A stretch of DNA of 64,000 bases from Caldicellulosiruptor bescii DSM 6725 (GCF_000022325.1 NC_012034.1:62001-126000); one strand, 5' to 3'; positions 34,901 through 45,876 are shown, numbered from the stretch's first letter. Notes: generated by a model not told the origin, from the letters alone. Numbers and translations: made by a program.

Positions 34901-37105
34901 ATGACAGAAAGACCGCTTACTTTTGAATACGGATTGAATGGAATGTTTGGACTGAGCTTTAATCTCACCAGTGAAAACCTCTACATGATATGGCCTGTTT
35001 ATCTTTTCAGCAAAGACGAGGGTCTTACAAGAAGACAAGCTGTTGAACAAAAGTCCTTGCAAATAGTATCTACAGTTGTAGACCAAACTTACAATGACTA
35101 TGATAAAGTTTTAGGTTTGCATGACTGGCTTGTTTTGCACACCCAGTACGATTTGGAAGGGTATCTTAACAACAACATACCTTATGAGTCACATACAGCT
35201 TATGGTGCACTAATTAATGGTATTGCAGTTTGCAACGGTTATGCAACAGCTATGCTTGCGCTTTTAGAGGATGCAGGTATAGACTCAAAAGAGATCTATG
35301 GTATGGCAGGTGTAGGTAATTCAAAAGAAGCCCATGCATGGAACATGGTAAGCTTAGAAAATAATTGGTATCATTTAGATGCAACATGGGATGACCCAGA
35401 CTGGGGCAATTATGTTGAACATGCCTTTTTCAATGTTCCAGATAGTAAAATTGAGTTAACGCATGATTGGGAAAGAAACCTTTATCCTGCTGCTACAGCT
35501 ATAGATTACAGCTATGGTAACTATTACAATGTAGAAACCATTCCACAGGATGTTTATTACAACGAAGACAATATTGTAACAATAGTTGTCAAAAACTATA
35601 AAGGTGAACTACAAGCCAATAAACTTATTACAATAACGAAATTTAACCAAGCAGGAGTTGAAGATATTGTATTTACTGGCTATACTTCTGCTGATGGTAC
35701 AATAACATTCAATTTAAAGCCTACTGAGATGATATCTTACCAGATTTATATAACCTCTTTTATGGAAGACAAAGGATACATTAAAGTTGTTGAAAAACTG
35801 AAGCCGGTGACATTAAGTTTAAATATTGACAATCAACCAATTGATGAATTTTATATCTCAGATGGTTTGAACTTCTTGAAAGTCACGGGTGGTCAGCGAC
35901 AGGTTGGACTTAGCAGGTGGCGCGAGAATGATCTAATTTTCTATGGTTTAGGTTTTGTAATAAAGAAAAGTTTAACATTTGACAGCTATGACCCGATCCA
36001 ACTTACAGTTTGTAACGATGCATACGATTCTTATGTACTTTTAAGTGTGTATAACAGTGCTTATGCAGTTGTCGGTGCAGACGTTTATGTGATTGACAAA
36101 GATACCTTCAAGGAGCTGTTTGTAGGCAGCACAGACTCAGAAGGAAATCTTCCGCTTGTTCTTACAAACGGAGAATACATTTTAAAAGTTGCTAATTATA
36201 ATTCAGAAACAAATTCTCAAGATTTTTACTATTCGATTTTACAGGTAACACAAGATAGTGTAACTTCAATTGATTTGTCTCAGTTTAATCAGATTCAATA
36301 TATACCAGGATTTACCGAAGGCGGCGTTGGAATGGGAGACAAGCTGTTACTTGGTTTCGACTTTGACTATGATGGAAAATTTGTTGTGTCATCGATGGGG
36401 CACTCGAGAAAGGCTTATTTTGCACCGGGTGATTATGGTTGGGTATGGATTTTGGCCCATAACCCGTATGATATAGAAGATAATGTTGCTACATCATTAG
36501 TGTATAAACCTTTGCAAAAACTAATTATTCCAGAAGGTACGCTTCAGCAATATACTGTTGATTTGAGAGTTGACAGAAGCAAAATAGTCTTGAACTGTGA
36601 ACGTCGACCAGAAGGAAGCTGGGATTTTCTTCCAACAACGCTTGATATGGTATATGAAAAGGATGACATTATAATTGATATTTATATTCCAACCAATAGT
36701 CAGAGCTACGTTGTGGGTGGGGATACTGTACCTCAGCAGCTTATAGAAAATAATGGAGATATGCATATTATGTGGATGGGTATTGCTGGCATTTATCCAA
36801 TTAGAACGTATACTATTTCAAATAGTACTCCATATGAATTGTTTACAGGACATCTTGGTTTTATTGACAATACTAATAGTTGGCGTATAATTGTACTTGA
36901 TGTAGTAGGTGATCTAAATTCAACATTTAGAATAGTATTACCACTATCACCGTATGACATTGATGTTATTATCGACAAAGAAATTACAATTTACCCACTT
37001 ACTGCAGGATCAGGTGGTTTGCGAAAAGAGTCATATATTCAAAAGGCTAAGATTTACAATCAAATAATCAACACACAGCTTATTAAAAAAGAGAATAAAA
37101 AATAA
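31973..37105 (+). CDS. SLH-domain surface protein with Ig-like and transglutaminase-like domains
   Basis: A 1,710-residue exported protein. After a signal peptide (ends near AVFA/KG) come three SLH repeats (about 29-200: NHWAKDVIERWA, YSDGTFKPSNAITRAEF, YPDGTFKPKNSITREEA, YKDKTLRPKNYITKAEA) for wall anchoring. Next is a beta-solenoid-like strand region (about 205-360) and a Ser/Thr/Gly linker (about 365-440). A Big_1-like Ig domain follows (VTVTVKDAAGNLLPNKVV). A transglutaminase-like core carries C1087, H1121 and D1136 (AVCNGYA, EAHAWNM, HLDATWDD), then more Ig-like modules. The start is TTG 31973; AGGAAGGAG lies just upstream. It may crosslink or cleave surface proteins. Confidence 0.85.
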   Translation: MNSKKAFRLLSWVVIISFVLGFINPAVFAKGFKDTSNHWAKDVIERWANTYNVANGYSDGTFKPSNAITRAEFAQLVSRVIGEALVRSEINFKDVKENDWFYSAVKNLADYISGYPDGTFKPKNSITREEAACILAKVFGIDKSQSNVLSKFSDYKQVSEWAKEYLAAMVENGYINGYKDKTLRPKNYITKAEALTILDNIVGLLLSKKGMYVGREVKGNLIISAPYVSVSGFNVSKNCLITEGVKDGNVTITNTQVDGNIIVRGGGEHSVVLKNVKASAVIVVNKQAATKVNISGNSKIDKVVIEKPANILVEKTAEVNTVDIRADRTIFKAEGKIERIAVNAKDVKVNDKEVQQGAILTITNTNENEKKTQSTNTNTSQESTQNETTSQTSNNTSSVQTNTGTSTGNISSGTSTGGYTGGGSVYSGGSSGSGTSVQYGPVSRVEVDKETIPIGQNVQVTVTVKDAAGNLLPNKVVRIEGQAAYTNSLGSATFTLSVQDSKEIVINVDGNDYYGLLYAIKPTEGVLTFKLKTASGNFLSGFNVKLVNQAKQFSELKSATAEQVSFIVPAVDGYKALIWSYDSQNGLIYTILDNLSVGNGIVRLVADTTLPNYVQATLDFSINNQPLNNYEFSIINSSKSNTFSIDDVKLNISSNQLKITADAGSYSIKVAKDTQDGKLYFMRDFNLQQSGQAFSFNFSSFKRVIFNFSGIGTLQKSVSVKLNGSWFELSGENDIYLQRGVYNLEEVFIKTYDENSKEVDYSYKVPAGSSPIVVDATGSNEECSVNVDLSIDNVSSSVYATNIDGNEFASIKAGSLIDFVVVLKTKSGLNLALLKPSEKMSDTAPLFKASDIVAYISSGNVQNNIELLCTSVEDNNISHVLGYLPRNLQDGTVSVEFTAEIGLLYGSSITSSISLSIDNQNGDSRGYVYPQNTTTSAVYFVCDKIDSGASDFLALSLPASETCDVNLIANKIYFELMTERPLTFEYGLNGMFGLSFNLTSENLYMIWPVYLFSKDEGLTRRQAVEQKSLQIVSTVVDQTYNDYDKVLGLHDWLVLHTQYDLEGYLNNNIPYESHTAYGALINGIAVCNGYATAMLALLEDAGIDSKEIYGMAGVGNSKEAHAWNMVSLENNWYHLDATWDDPDWGNYVEHAFFNVPDSKIELTHDWERNLYPAATAIDYSYGNYYNVETIPQDVYYNEDNIVTIVVKNYKGELQANKLITITKFNQAGVEDIVFTGYTSADGTITFNLKPTEMISYQIYITSFMEDKGYIKVVEKLKPVTLSLNIDNQPIDEFYISDGLNFLKVTGGQRQVGLSRWRENDLIFYGLGFVIKKSLTFDSYDPIQLTVCNDAYDSYVLLSVYNSAYAVVGADVYVIDKDTFKELFVGSTDSEGNLPLVLTNGEYILKVANYNSETNSQDFYYSILQVTQDSVTSIDLSQFNQIQYIPGFTEGGVGMGDKLLLGFDFDYDGKFVVSSMGHSRKAYFAPGDYGWVWILAHNPYDIEDNVATSLVYKPLQKLIIPEGTLQQYTVDLRVDRSKIVLNCERRPEGSWDFLPTTLDMVYEKDDIIIDIYIPTNSQSYVVGGDTVPQQLIENNGDMHIMWMGIAGIYPIRTYTISNSTPYELFTGHLGFIDNTNSWRIIVLDVVGDLNSTFRIVLPLSPYDIDVIIDKEITIYPLTAGSGGLRKESYIQKAKIYNQIINTQLIKKENKK

Positions 37106-37114
37106 CTGAAAAAT

Positions 37115-37157
37115 GGCTATCCTCTGGACAGGATCAAGAGGATAGCCTTATTTTTGT
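37115..37157 (+). terminator. Terminator after the SLH gene
   Basis: GGCTATCCTCT (37115-37125) pairs AGAGGATAGCC (37137-37147), followed by TTATTTTTG. Confidence 0.9.
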
Positions 37158-37178
37158 ATTTCAAACAAAATAACCCCA

Positions 37179-37207
37179 TTGATAACCTCATATAAATAAA
37201 TTAAAAT
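37179..37207 (+). promoter_or_regulatory. Promoter of pyrG
   Basis: TTGATA, 17 bases and TAAAAT, 66 bases before the start codon. Confidence 0.65.
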
Positions 37208-37245
37208 ATTAAAGTTAAAATACATATGGCTAAAAAATAAATTAA

Positions 37246-38922
<1,677 letters not shown>

Positions 38923-38946
38923 GTTTTGATAACATTCATAATAACC

Positions 38947-39435
38947 TTATCTTCGTCTTCTTCTTGTATATGTAAGGTCCAAAGTTTTTGGTCGTTGCTG
39001 TCTTGGCAGCTCTGAAATGAGGTATATCACAAAAAGATGAATCAAAAATAGCACAAGGTTAAGTCCCACATGTATGTAAATATATAGAGGTCTTTGAAGA
39101 ATTACCATGTTGGAAGATTCTCTTGCAAATTCTACAAATCCCATCAGATGTATTGAAAAAACCTGTAAAAGCAAAATCATAAAATTTTGAAAATGGGCAT
39201 TAAACATAAACAGAACAGCAAGGATGCATGATATAACAAAGCCTGGTAAAAGTAGCAAGGTTGATGTTATGTAAAATCTTAAAATAATTGTTATCAAAAA
39301 TATAGTAATCAAACATATCAGTGACCAGACAAGAAGAAGCATTCCATCATTTGAAAACAGGTTAGTGCCTGCAAAAAAACAAAGGTATATCAAAAGCCAA
39401 AGAAATATTTCAAATGCAACATTTCTATTTTCCAT
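38947..39435 (-). CDS. Small polytopic membrane protein
   Basis: 162 residues with four to five hydrophobic helices and a strongly basic C-terminus (TYTRRRRR). No motif or family recognised. It stands alone on the minus strand between pyrG and walR, oriented away from walR. The arginine tail could bind lipid headgroups or nucleic acid, which is speculation. Confidence 0.7.
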   Translation of the reverse strand: MENRNVAFEIFLWLLIYLCFFAGTNLFSNDGMLLLVWSLICLITIFLITIILRFYITSTLLLLPGFVISCILAVLFMFNAHFQNFMILLLQVFSIHLMGFVEFARESSNMVILQRPLYIYIHVGLNLVLFLIHLFVIYLISELPRQQRPKTLDLTYTRRRRR

Positions 39436-39619
39436 AGTATTACAGCTCTTAAAAAGAATTTAAGAGCTTTTACCCTCCTTTTTTAGCATCTTGAAGACTT
39501 ACTTTTTGAAATTACTCCAAAATCAATTATACATTAAAATATCGAATTAGTGTATAATTAAATTATCAGACTGGTAAAATTGAAAATTTTCATTTAAAAA
39601 AAGGGGGATTTTAAATTTC

Positions 39620-40312
39620 ATGTCCAAAGCACATATTCTTGTTGTTGACGATGAAAAACCAATTGTTGATATTATAAAGTTCAATTTAGAAAAAGAAGGA
39701 TATAAGGTAACAGCGTCATATGACGGTGAGGATGCGTTAAATAGAATAAAAAATGAAAACTTTGACATGGTACTTCTGGATGTGATGCTTCCTAAACTTG
39801 ACGGGTTTTCTGTATGCAAAAAGGTCCGTGAGTTTTCAGATGTCCCAATTATAATGATAACAGCGAAGGCTGATGAGGTTGACAAGGTTTTGGGGCTGGA
39901 GCTTGGGGCAGATGATTACATAACAAAACCGTTTGGTATAAGAGAGCTCATTGCCAGAATTAGAGCAAATTTAAGAAGGACAGCTCAAAGCGCAGCTCAA
40001 GATGGAAAGGTATTAAAAGCTGGGAATTTGACTTTGAACCCTGAGACGTTTGAAGTAAAGAAAGACGGCAAAGTTATTGAACTTACCGTAAGAGAATATG
40101 AGCTTTTGAAGTTTTTGATGTCGCAAAAGGGTCAGGTATTTTCAAGAGAAGAGCTTTTGGAAAAGGTTTGGGACTATGAATATTATGGAGATGTTAGAAC
40201 AGTAGATGTTACTGTAAGAAGATTGAGAGAAAAAATAGAAGATAATCCATCAGAACCGAATTTTATTCTTACAAAGAGAGGAATTGGCTACTACTTTAAT
40301 CCCAATATTTAA
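39620..40312 (+). CDS. walR: Response regulator WalR (YycF), OmpR/PhoB family
   Basis: A 230-residue regulator. The receiver domain (1-120) has the acidic pair VVDDEKP and phosphoacceptor D54 in LLDVMLP; K is in ITKPFGIRE. The winged-helix domain (about 130-228) ends with VDVTVRRLREKIEDNP and KRGIGYYF. The next genes are its kinase and the YycH/YycI partners, which fixes it as the WalR of the essential cell-wall homeostasis system. AAGGGGG lies upstream of the ATG. Its target site is seen at 42069. Confidence 0.93.
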   Translation: MSKAHILVVDDEKPIVDIIKFNLEKEGYKVTASYDGEDALNRIKNENFDMVLLDVMLPKLDGFSVCKKVREFSDVPIIMITAKADEVDKVLGLELGADDYITKPFGIRELIARIRANLRRTAQSAAQDGKVLKAGNLTLNPETFEVKKDGKVIELTVREYELLKFLMSQKGQVFSREELLEKVWDYEYYGDVRTVDVTVRRLREKIEDNPSEPNFILTKRGIGYYFNPNI

Positions 40313-40335
40313 AAGTGAGGAGAAAAAATAATACC

Positions 40336-42051
40336 ATGACGAAAAGCATTGAAAGTAGACTTATAATTGTCTTTGGTCTATTGATTTTGATACTCATGTT
40401 TATATCCAGCTTTTTTGTCATAGACAGGACAAAAAGTTATTTTTATGATGATATTAAAAATAAGATAGAATTCATGGTGAGTTCATCACTGATAAGGATT
40501 TTAGAGGATAAAAGCCTTACACAGCAGAAAATTCAGGAAATAATTGACCAGTCAATGAAGCAGAGTCAGTATGGTTTTATGATACAAAAACTAATTGTGA
40601 CAGACAACAGAGGAAGACTCTTGGCATCTTTTCCAAGGATGGATATCAGCTTTTATCCTTCGGATGAGATATTGACAAGTCTTGCAGGCTATAAGGTTAT
40701 TAAACGGGATTCAGAAAACCAGACTATGATTTTTGCTTTTCCTATAAAAAGTGGTAAGTCTGTTGAAAGGTCATTATATTTAGAAGTGTCTTGCCAAAGT
40801 ATACTTGAAACTGTCACAGACATAAAAAATATTTTATTTATGGCATATGTTATTGGTATGGGTTTTTCACTATTTATTGGATTTTTGTTTGCAAAAACCC
40901 TTTCCAATCCGCTAAGGAAACTTACCAGGCAGGCACTTGAGATGGCACAAGGCAATCTTGATGTCAAGATTGAAATTTCCAGTCAGGATGAGATAGGCAA
41001 GCTTGCAAGTGCTTTTAAAATAATGGCAACAAATCTGAAAAGGTATATAACAGAGCTTGAGTTTGAAAAACAAAAGCTTGAAAGAATACTTCAGAACATG
41101 TCAGATGGTGTTTTGGCTATAAACTCGAGAAATGAGATAATTCATATAAATGAGAGTGCGAAGAGATTTCTCAAAGATGATATTCATGGATTTTTGGACA
41201 AAATTCAAGCTCAAAAAAGTTCTGTAGTTTCTCAGCCAATAATTTATGAAGTTGATGGCTATACACTTGAGGTTAGCATAGCATTTTTTGTTGATTCTTT
41301 TCAATCAACAGGTATGGTATTTATACTACATGACATAACAGAACAAGCAAAGCTTGACAGGATGCGCAAACAGTTTGTTGCAGATGTCTCACATGAGCTG
41401 AGAACACCAATTACCACTATCAAAACTTATTCTGAGACACTTTTAGATGTTGATGATGAAAGTGTTAAAAGAGAGTTTTTGACTGTAATAATAAAAGAAT
41501 GTGATAGGATGACAAGGCTTATATCTGACCTTTTATACCTCTCAAGGCTTGATAGTGGAGAGAATATACTGAGAATAGAAGAAGTAAATATAAGTGAGCT
41601 TGTGAGGTTTGTTTGTGAAAAGATGCGAATTCATGCCAATAAAAAACACCAGAGTCTTTTGTGCAATGTGCAGGAGGATATTATAATAGATGCAGACAGA
41701 GACAGACTTGAACAAGTGCTAATAAATCTTATTAACAACGCTATTACTTATGTTCAGGATGGTGGTAGGATAGAAGTTTGTCTTAAAAAAGAAAATGGAA
41801 ATATTGAACTGACAGTTGAAGACAATGGGCCTGGTATACCTAAGGAGGACCTTCCACGGATATTTGAGAGGTTTTACAGGGTTGACAAGGCAAGGTCACG
41901 AAGTCTTGGGGGTAGCGGGCTTGGTCTTTCGATTGCTGATGAAATTGTAAAGGCTCATGGTGGCAGGGTTTTGGTTGAAAGCGAAGAAGGCGTTGGAACA
42001 AAGTTTACAGTAGTGCTTCCCTTAAAAGAAAAAGGACAAGTGACTTTGTAA
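40336..42051 (+). CDS. walK: Sensor histidine kinase WalK (YycG)
   Basis: About 571 residues: TM1 near residues 8-28, an extracytoplasmic sensor, TM2 near 165-190, HAMP, a PAS-like domain (SDGVLAINSRNEIIHIN), then HisKA with H353 in FVADVSHELRTPITTIKTY. HATPase_c has LINLINNAITYV, VEDNGPGIP and GSGLGLSIADEI. ATG 40336 is preferred to GTG 40315, since GAGGAG lies between them. It senses wall status and phosphorylates WalR, three bases after which it begins. Confidence 0.92.
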   Translation: MTKSIESRLIIVFGLLILILMFISSFFVIDRTKSYFYDDIKNKIEFMVSSSLIRILEDKSLTQQKIQEIIDQSMKQSQYGFMIQKLIVTDNRGRLLASFPRMDISFYPSDEILTSLAGYKVIKRDSENQTMIFAFPIKSGKSVERSLYLEVSCQSILETVTDIKNILFMAYVIGMGFSLFIGFLFAKTLSNPLRKLTRQALEMAQGNLDVKIEISSQDEIGKLASAFKIMATNLKRYITELEFEKQKLERILQNMSDGVLAINSRNEIIHINESAKRFLKDDIHGFLDKIQAQKSSVVSQPIIYEVDGYTLEVSIAFFVDSFQSTGMVFILHDITEQAKLDRMRKQFVADVSHELRTPITTIKTYSETLLDVDDESVKREFLTVIIKECDRMTRLISDLLYLSRLDSGENILRIEEVNISELVRFVCEKMRIHANKKHQSLLCNVQEDIIIDADRDRLEQVLINLINNAITYVQDGGRIEVCLKKENGNIELTVEDNGPGIPKEDLPRIFERFYRVDKARSRSLGGSGLGLSIADEIVKAHGGRVLVESEEGVGTKFTVVLPLKEKGQVTL

Positions 42052-42068
42052 TGTGCTTTTAACATGCT

Positions 42069-42101
42069 TGTAACAAGATTGTAATAATAAAATTGTATAA
42101 T
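42069..42101 (+). promoter_or_regulatory. WalR-type box and -10 element upstream of the secreted protein/yycHI genes
   Basis: TGTAAC (42069-42074), 5 bases and TGTAAT (42080-42085) match the established WalR direct-repeat consensus TGTWAH-N5-TGTWAH. TATAAT is at 42096-42101; the box covers where its -35 would be. Confidence 0.7.
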
Positions 42102-42139
42102 GTAATTAGGATTATTATATGTAAGTGGTGAAAAAGAAG

Positions 42140-42628
42140 ATGAAAAAGTTTGCATCTATGGCTGTAATAATATTAATCTTATTTAACTTAACCTTGACAT
42201 ATGCATTTGCAGGAGAGACTCTTTCTAAGGCAAAGAATATAAATTCAATTGAGATAGATGGCAGTAAAATTGCATCAACCAGTACCTCCCTTGTGGAGAT
42301 AGCAGATTACAACAGCAATATTACAACTTCAGCATTTGTGCTGTCTGGAAAGAGTTCAGAAGGTGTTGAAATTAGTATATATACTAAAAAAGACAAGAAA
42401 GAGGCATTTACACAGAATAATATTGTTGAAAAGTTTACTGTTGGCAAGTCTGGATATTTTGCAAAGAAGATAAATGTTGATGAGGGAACAACATATATTT
42501 TAGTTGTGGCTAAAAAAGACAGTAATATGCAGCTTAGTATGTTGAAAGTGTCATATCAAAAAGAAGAGAGTTTTGGAAGATGGATAGAAAAAGTTATTTC
42601 AAACATTATAAATTCGTTTGGTAAATAA
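42140..42628 (+). CDS. Small secreted protein in the wal locus
   Basis: A ~162-residue exported protein; signal peptide MKKFASMAVIILILFNLTL ends near AFA/GE. The mature part is mostly beta strand (SAFVLSGKSSEGVEISIYT, GTTYILVVAKKDSN). It resembles the small Ig-like domain of extracytoplasmic sensor partners, but no family is recognised. It sits between walK and yycH, behind its own promoter with a WalR box. It may be a wall-status reporter or a WalR target. The start could also be GTG 42125. Confidence 0.65.
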   Translation: MKKFASMAVIILILFNLTLTYAFAGETLSKAKNINSIEIDGSKIASTSTSLVEIADYNSNITTSAFVLSGKSSEGVEISIYTKKDKKEAFTQNNIVEKFTVGKSGYFAKKINVDEGTTYILVVAKKDSNMQLSMLKVSYQKEESFGRWIEKVISNIINSFGK

Positions 42629-42645
42629 AAAAGAGGGTAAGCTAA

Positions 42646-43944
42646 ATGAGGTATAGCAAAAAAGAGTTTTTAAAAAGCATAGTGCTGAGTATACTTGTTA
42701 TACTCAGCATTTATTTGTATTATAAAATTTATTTTGACTACAAAACAGAAGACATTGTGAAATTAGCTTTAGCATACAAGGAAGAACAATCTCAGCAGCA
42801 GCTTTTGAAAAAGGCAAAAGAAATTTTGGTTTCGCCAAAGGAAATGTATTTAAACATTTCAAAAAATATTGCACTCAGGATTTTGAGCAACCAGAACGAA
42901 TATTTACAAGTTGTCTCAAAGTTTATAGAAGGGATTGAGAGAGGATTTGTCAAAAGAGAGGTAGAAGTGTCCACTAAAAATTTAAATATAGATTTTTTTA
43001 AGTCAGGTAGATATTTAATTTTTTGCTATGATTATCCTGTTAACTTGAATGTTTTCTTGTATGAGTTAACAAGAAGAACTACTGACAAAATACCGAAAGG
43101 TTTTGAATTTGACAAAATATTTATAAAAGAAGATTCAAATGCAACTATTGTGTATTTTTTTAATTCCCAAAAACAGATTGCGATTTTGCAGAAATTTGAC
43201 CAGTTTGGTTTTTTGCCACTGGAAAGAGTAATTGAGAAAAACTTATCCATTATATATTCATGGGCAGACGGGCTTGGGTTTACAGAGATAGCCAAAAATG
43301 ATGTGTTAATACCTATTGAATTTTCTGATATTCAGTTTTCTGAGATAAAGATAAAAGATAGCAGTTTTAAGAAAGAATGGATTGTTCGCAGACTATTTCC
43401 AGATACTATTCTTACCAGAAAGAATATTCTTAAAGATGGCGATATTGCAATAACAGACGAAAGAAAGATGTTGGTTTTTAAAAATGACCGAGGTTTTGAA
43501 TTTGAATACACAGAGAAAACATTTGGTGACAGAGTAGATTCTGTCTGCGATACTTTAATGTTTTATCTTAAGACATTTTATACTGATGAAGACTTGAGAG
43601 TTTTTAGTCTTAAGACAGAAAAAGAAGGCAATTTTACCATAAAGCTTGGTTTGAGAACAAGCGGAATAGACATTGCTTCATCTGATGAAGAGTACTGTGT
43701 AGAAATTGAAGTAAAAAGCGGAAGGATTTATAGAATCTCGGGATACATTTTTGATATCATTAAAGTCAGGACTTCACAGATAAAGGTTGAAGGGATTGCG
43801 GCAATTGACACATTAAAAGAACGGAAAGGTGATATTTTCATAGAGGATATAGACATTGAATATGTTTTAGGTGGTGCAAGTTCATATCCTTACTGGAAAA
43901 TAAAAACTCAAAACGGAGTTGCCTTTGTTGAAACAATAAAGTAA
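42646..43944 (+). CDS. yycH: YycH-like regulator of WalK
   Basis: A 432-residue protein with one N-terminal membrane anchor (SIVLSILVILSIYLYYKIYF) and a large extracytoplasmic part. Position, size, single-pass topology and the following YycI-like gene identify it as YycH, which binds WalK through membrane helices and tunes its activity. Sequence conservation in this family is low, so naming relies mainly on context. Confidence 0.78.
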   Translation: MRYSKKEFLKSIVLSILVILSIYLYYKIYFDYKTEDIVKLALAYKEEQSQQQLLKKAKEILVSPKEMYLNISKNIALRILSNQNEYLQVVSKFIEGIERGFVKREVEVSTKNLNIDFFKSGRYLIFCYDYPVNLNVFLYELTRRTTDKIPKGFEFDKIFIKEDSNATIVYFFNSQKQIAILQKFDQFGFLPLERVIEKNLSIIYSWADGLGFTEIAKNDVLIPIEFSDIQFSEIKIKDSSFKKEWIVRRLFPDTILTRKNILKDGDIAITDERKMLVFKNDRGFEFEYTEKTFGDRVDSVCDTLMFYLKTFYTDEDLRVFSLKTEKEGNFTIKLGLRTSGIDIASSDEEYCVEIEVKSGRIYRISGYIFDIIKVRTSQIKVEGIAAIDTLKERKGDIFIEDIDIEYVLGGASSYPYWKIKTQNGVAFVETIK

Positions 43945-43956
43945 TTTAAAGGAGAC

Positions 43957-44697
43957 TTGGATATAGTTATGAACTGGTCAAGAGTAAAGACAATAGCAAT
44001 ATTAGTGTTTGTACTAATTTTTGTATTTCTTGTAATAAGGTATTTAAATCTTTTTCCAAAAGAAGAGTATCTTACAAAACAGCAGGTAGACATTGCCAAG
44101 AGTATACTTTTGCAGAACTCTATAAAGCTCTTGTGCGATGTTGACAGAAGAATATATTATGTATCAAAACTTAGTGTGACAACAGAAAACAAGTATGATA
44201 GCATAGTTACAAAGCTTTTTGGAAAAAGAGTGGACAGGTATCAGAATGAGTTTGAAAGCAGCATTTATCATCTCAAAATTGTCAACCAGACCCTTTTTTT
44301 AGAGTCAAAGTATTACCAAGACCCATTTGAACTTTTTGATATAAAAAAAGGTGACTATATTAAGGACTACGACGGTAGTTTCATTCAGGTATTTAGAGGA
44401 TATCCAATTTTTGATGGGAGGTTGAAGGTAATAAAACAAAAAGATAATACACTTTATATATTTTCAAAAATAAATCCAAAAAGATTTGAGATAAAAAGAA
44501 CAAGAGCTATTTCAGCGCTTGAAGCAGTTTTTAATCTTTTAAACCAGCAAAAAGGCATAAAAGAAATTCAAAATATAAAGTTTGGATTCTATTTAAAGGA
44601 TTTTAATGTTATACAAGGTCAGGCAATTCCTGTTTGGCGGATTGTTGCAGACGGCAATGTTTATTATATAAACGGGTTTACGGGGATGTTGGAGTAA
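43957..44697 (+). CDS. yycI: YycI-like regulator of WalK
   Basis: A 246-residue single-pass protein (anchor IAILVFVLIFVFLVIRYL) with an extracytoplasmic domain. The C-terminal WRIVADGNVYYINGFTGML is typical of YycI. It follows yycH by 12 bases with AAAGGAG, so the two are translated together and likely form the WalK-modulating pair. Confidence 0.82.
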   Translation: MDIVMNWSRVKTIAILVFVLIFVFLVIRYLNLFPKEEYLTKQQVDIAKSILLQNSIKLLCDVDRRIYYVSKLSVTTENKYDSIVTKLFGKRVDRYQNEFESSIYHLKIVNQTLFLESKYYQDPFELFDIKKGDYIKDYDGSFIQVFRGYPIFDGRLKVIKQKDNTLYIFSKINPKRFEIKRTRAISALEAVFNLLNQQKGIKEIQNIKFGFYLKDFNVIQGQAIPVWRIVADGNVYYINGFTGMLE

Positions 44698-44724
44698 GTA
44701 GCTGATAAAGCAGGTAAAATAAAT

Positions 44725-44767
44725 AAAGGCAGGGGCTTTATAAGGTTTTAAAGTCTCTGCCTTTTTG
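44725..44767 (+). terminator. Terminator of the wal locus
   Basis: AAAGGCAGGGGCTTT pairs with AAAGTCTCTGCCTTT (with wobble or mismatch positions), then TTG and T runs. Confidence 0.8.
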
Positions 44768-44919
44768 TTTTTGCTCAAAAATCTTAAATTTAGATACCAC
44801 TTCTTAAAAAACCCCTCTTTTTTATAGACTTTGCCCCATTTTATAATAAAATCAGAAAAACAAATTGTAGCTTATGTAATATAAAAAATATAACCTCTAT
44901 AGAAGGAAGGCGATGTATC

Positions 44920-45876
44920 ATGGAATCAGCTATTTCACCGAATATGCAGCACAGCCACCAAAGTGGTTTTAGAAGATTTTTGCACAAATTAAATGAACAA
45001 AAGTACCTTCAGGCAATGGCGATACCCGGTGTAATTTGGATGATAATTTTTAACTACATACCAATGTATGGAATTATAATTGCATTTAAAGAATACGACA
45101 TTACTTTGGGATTTAATAAATCACCATGGGTAGGTCTTGCTAACTTTAAGGAATTTTTTGCTGATGAAAGATTCTGGCTGATAATAAAGAATACAGTGGG
45201 AATAAGCTTTTTCAAACTTCTTGTAGGATTTCCTCTTCCCATATTATTTGCAGTGCTTCTAAATGAGCTTGTGTCAGTCAGGTTCAAAAGAACTGTCCAG
45301 ACAATATCTTACCTGCCACATTTTATATCTTGGGTTGTGCTTGGCGGAATACTTATGAACTGGCTGTCAGAAACAGGTCTTATAAATATAATTTTAACAA
45401 AAATAGGAATATTAAAGCAGCCTATAGCATTCTTGGCAGAACCAAAGTATTTTTGGGGAATAACAGTTGTATCTGAAGTTTGGAAGGAACTTGGTTGGAA
45501 TGCGATAATCTATTTAGCAGCAATTGCTGGAATTGACCCTGAGCTTTATGAAGCTGCAACTGTTGATGGAGCAGGAAGGTTTACAAAGATGTTCAAGATT
45601 ACCATACCGTGTATCTCTGGTACAATTGCTATTATGTTTATTTTGGCGGTAAGTGGACTTATGAACTCTAACTTTGACCAGATATTTGTTCTCAGAAATC
45701 CGCTCAATGCAGATGCTTCTGATGTTATTGATATATATGTTTACCGTATGGGAATAGAGGCGTTCAGATTTTCGTATGCAACTGCAATAGGACTTTTTAA
45801 GTCGATAATTGCACTGATGTTACTTCTTACTGCAAATGGAGTAACAAAGAAACTTACTGGCAAATCATTATTCTAA
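44920..45876 (+). CDS. Carbohydrate ABC transporter permease (LplB/UgpA type)
   Basis: A 318-residue permease with six helices. The EAA loop is EAATVDGAGRFTKMFKITIP. The opening LPGVIWMIIFNYIPMYGI-like stretch is typical of the LplB branch that transports oligosaccharides in Firmicutes. The next gene is the second permease, and a binding-protein gene follows. No ATPase is present; these systems usually share MsmK-type ATPases encoded elsewhere. AGAAGG lies upstream of the ATG. Confidence 0.92.
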   Translation: MESAISPNMQHSHQSGFRRFLHKLNEQKYLQAMAIPGVIWMIIFNYIPMYGIIIAFKEYDITLGFNKSPWVGLANFKEFFADERFWLIIKNTVGISFFKLLVGFPLPILFAVLLNELVSVRFKRTVQTISYLPHFISWVVLGGILMNWLSETGLINIILTKIGILKQPIAFLAEPKYFWGITVVSEVWKELGWNAIIYLAAIAGIDPELYEAATVDGAGRFTKMFKITIPCISGTIAIMFILAVSGLMNSNFDQIFVLRNPLNADASDVIDIYVYRMGIEAFRFSYATAIGLFKSIIALMLLLTANGVTKKLTGKSLF

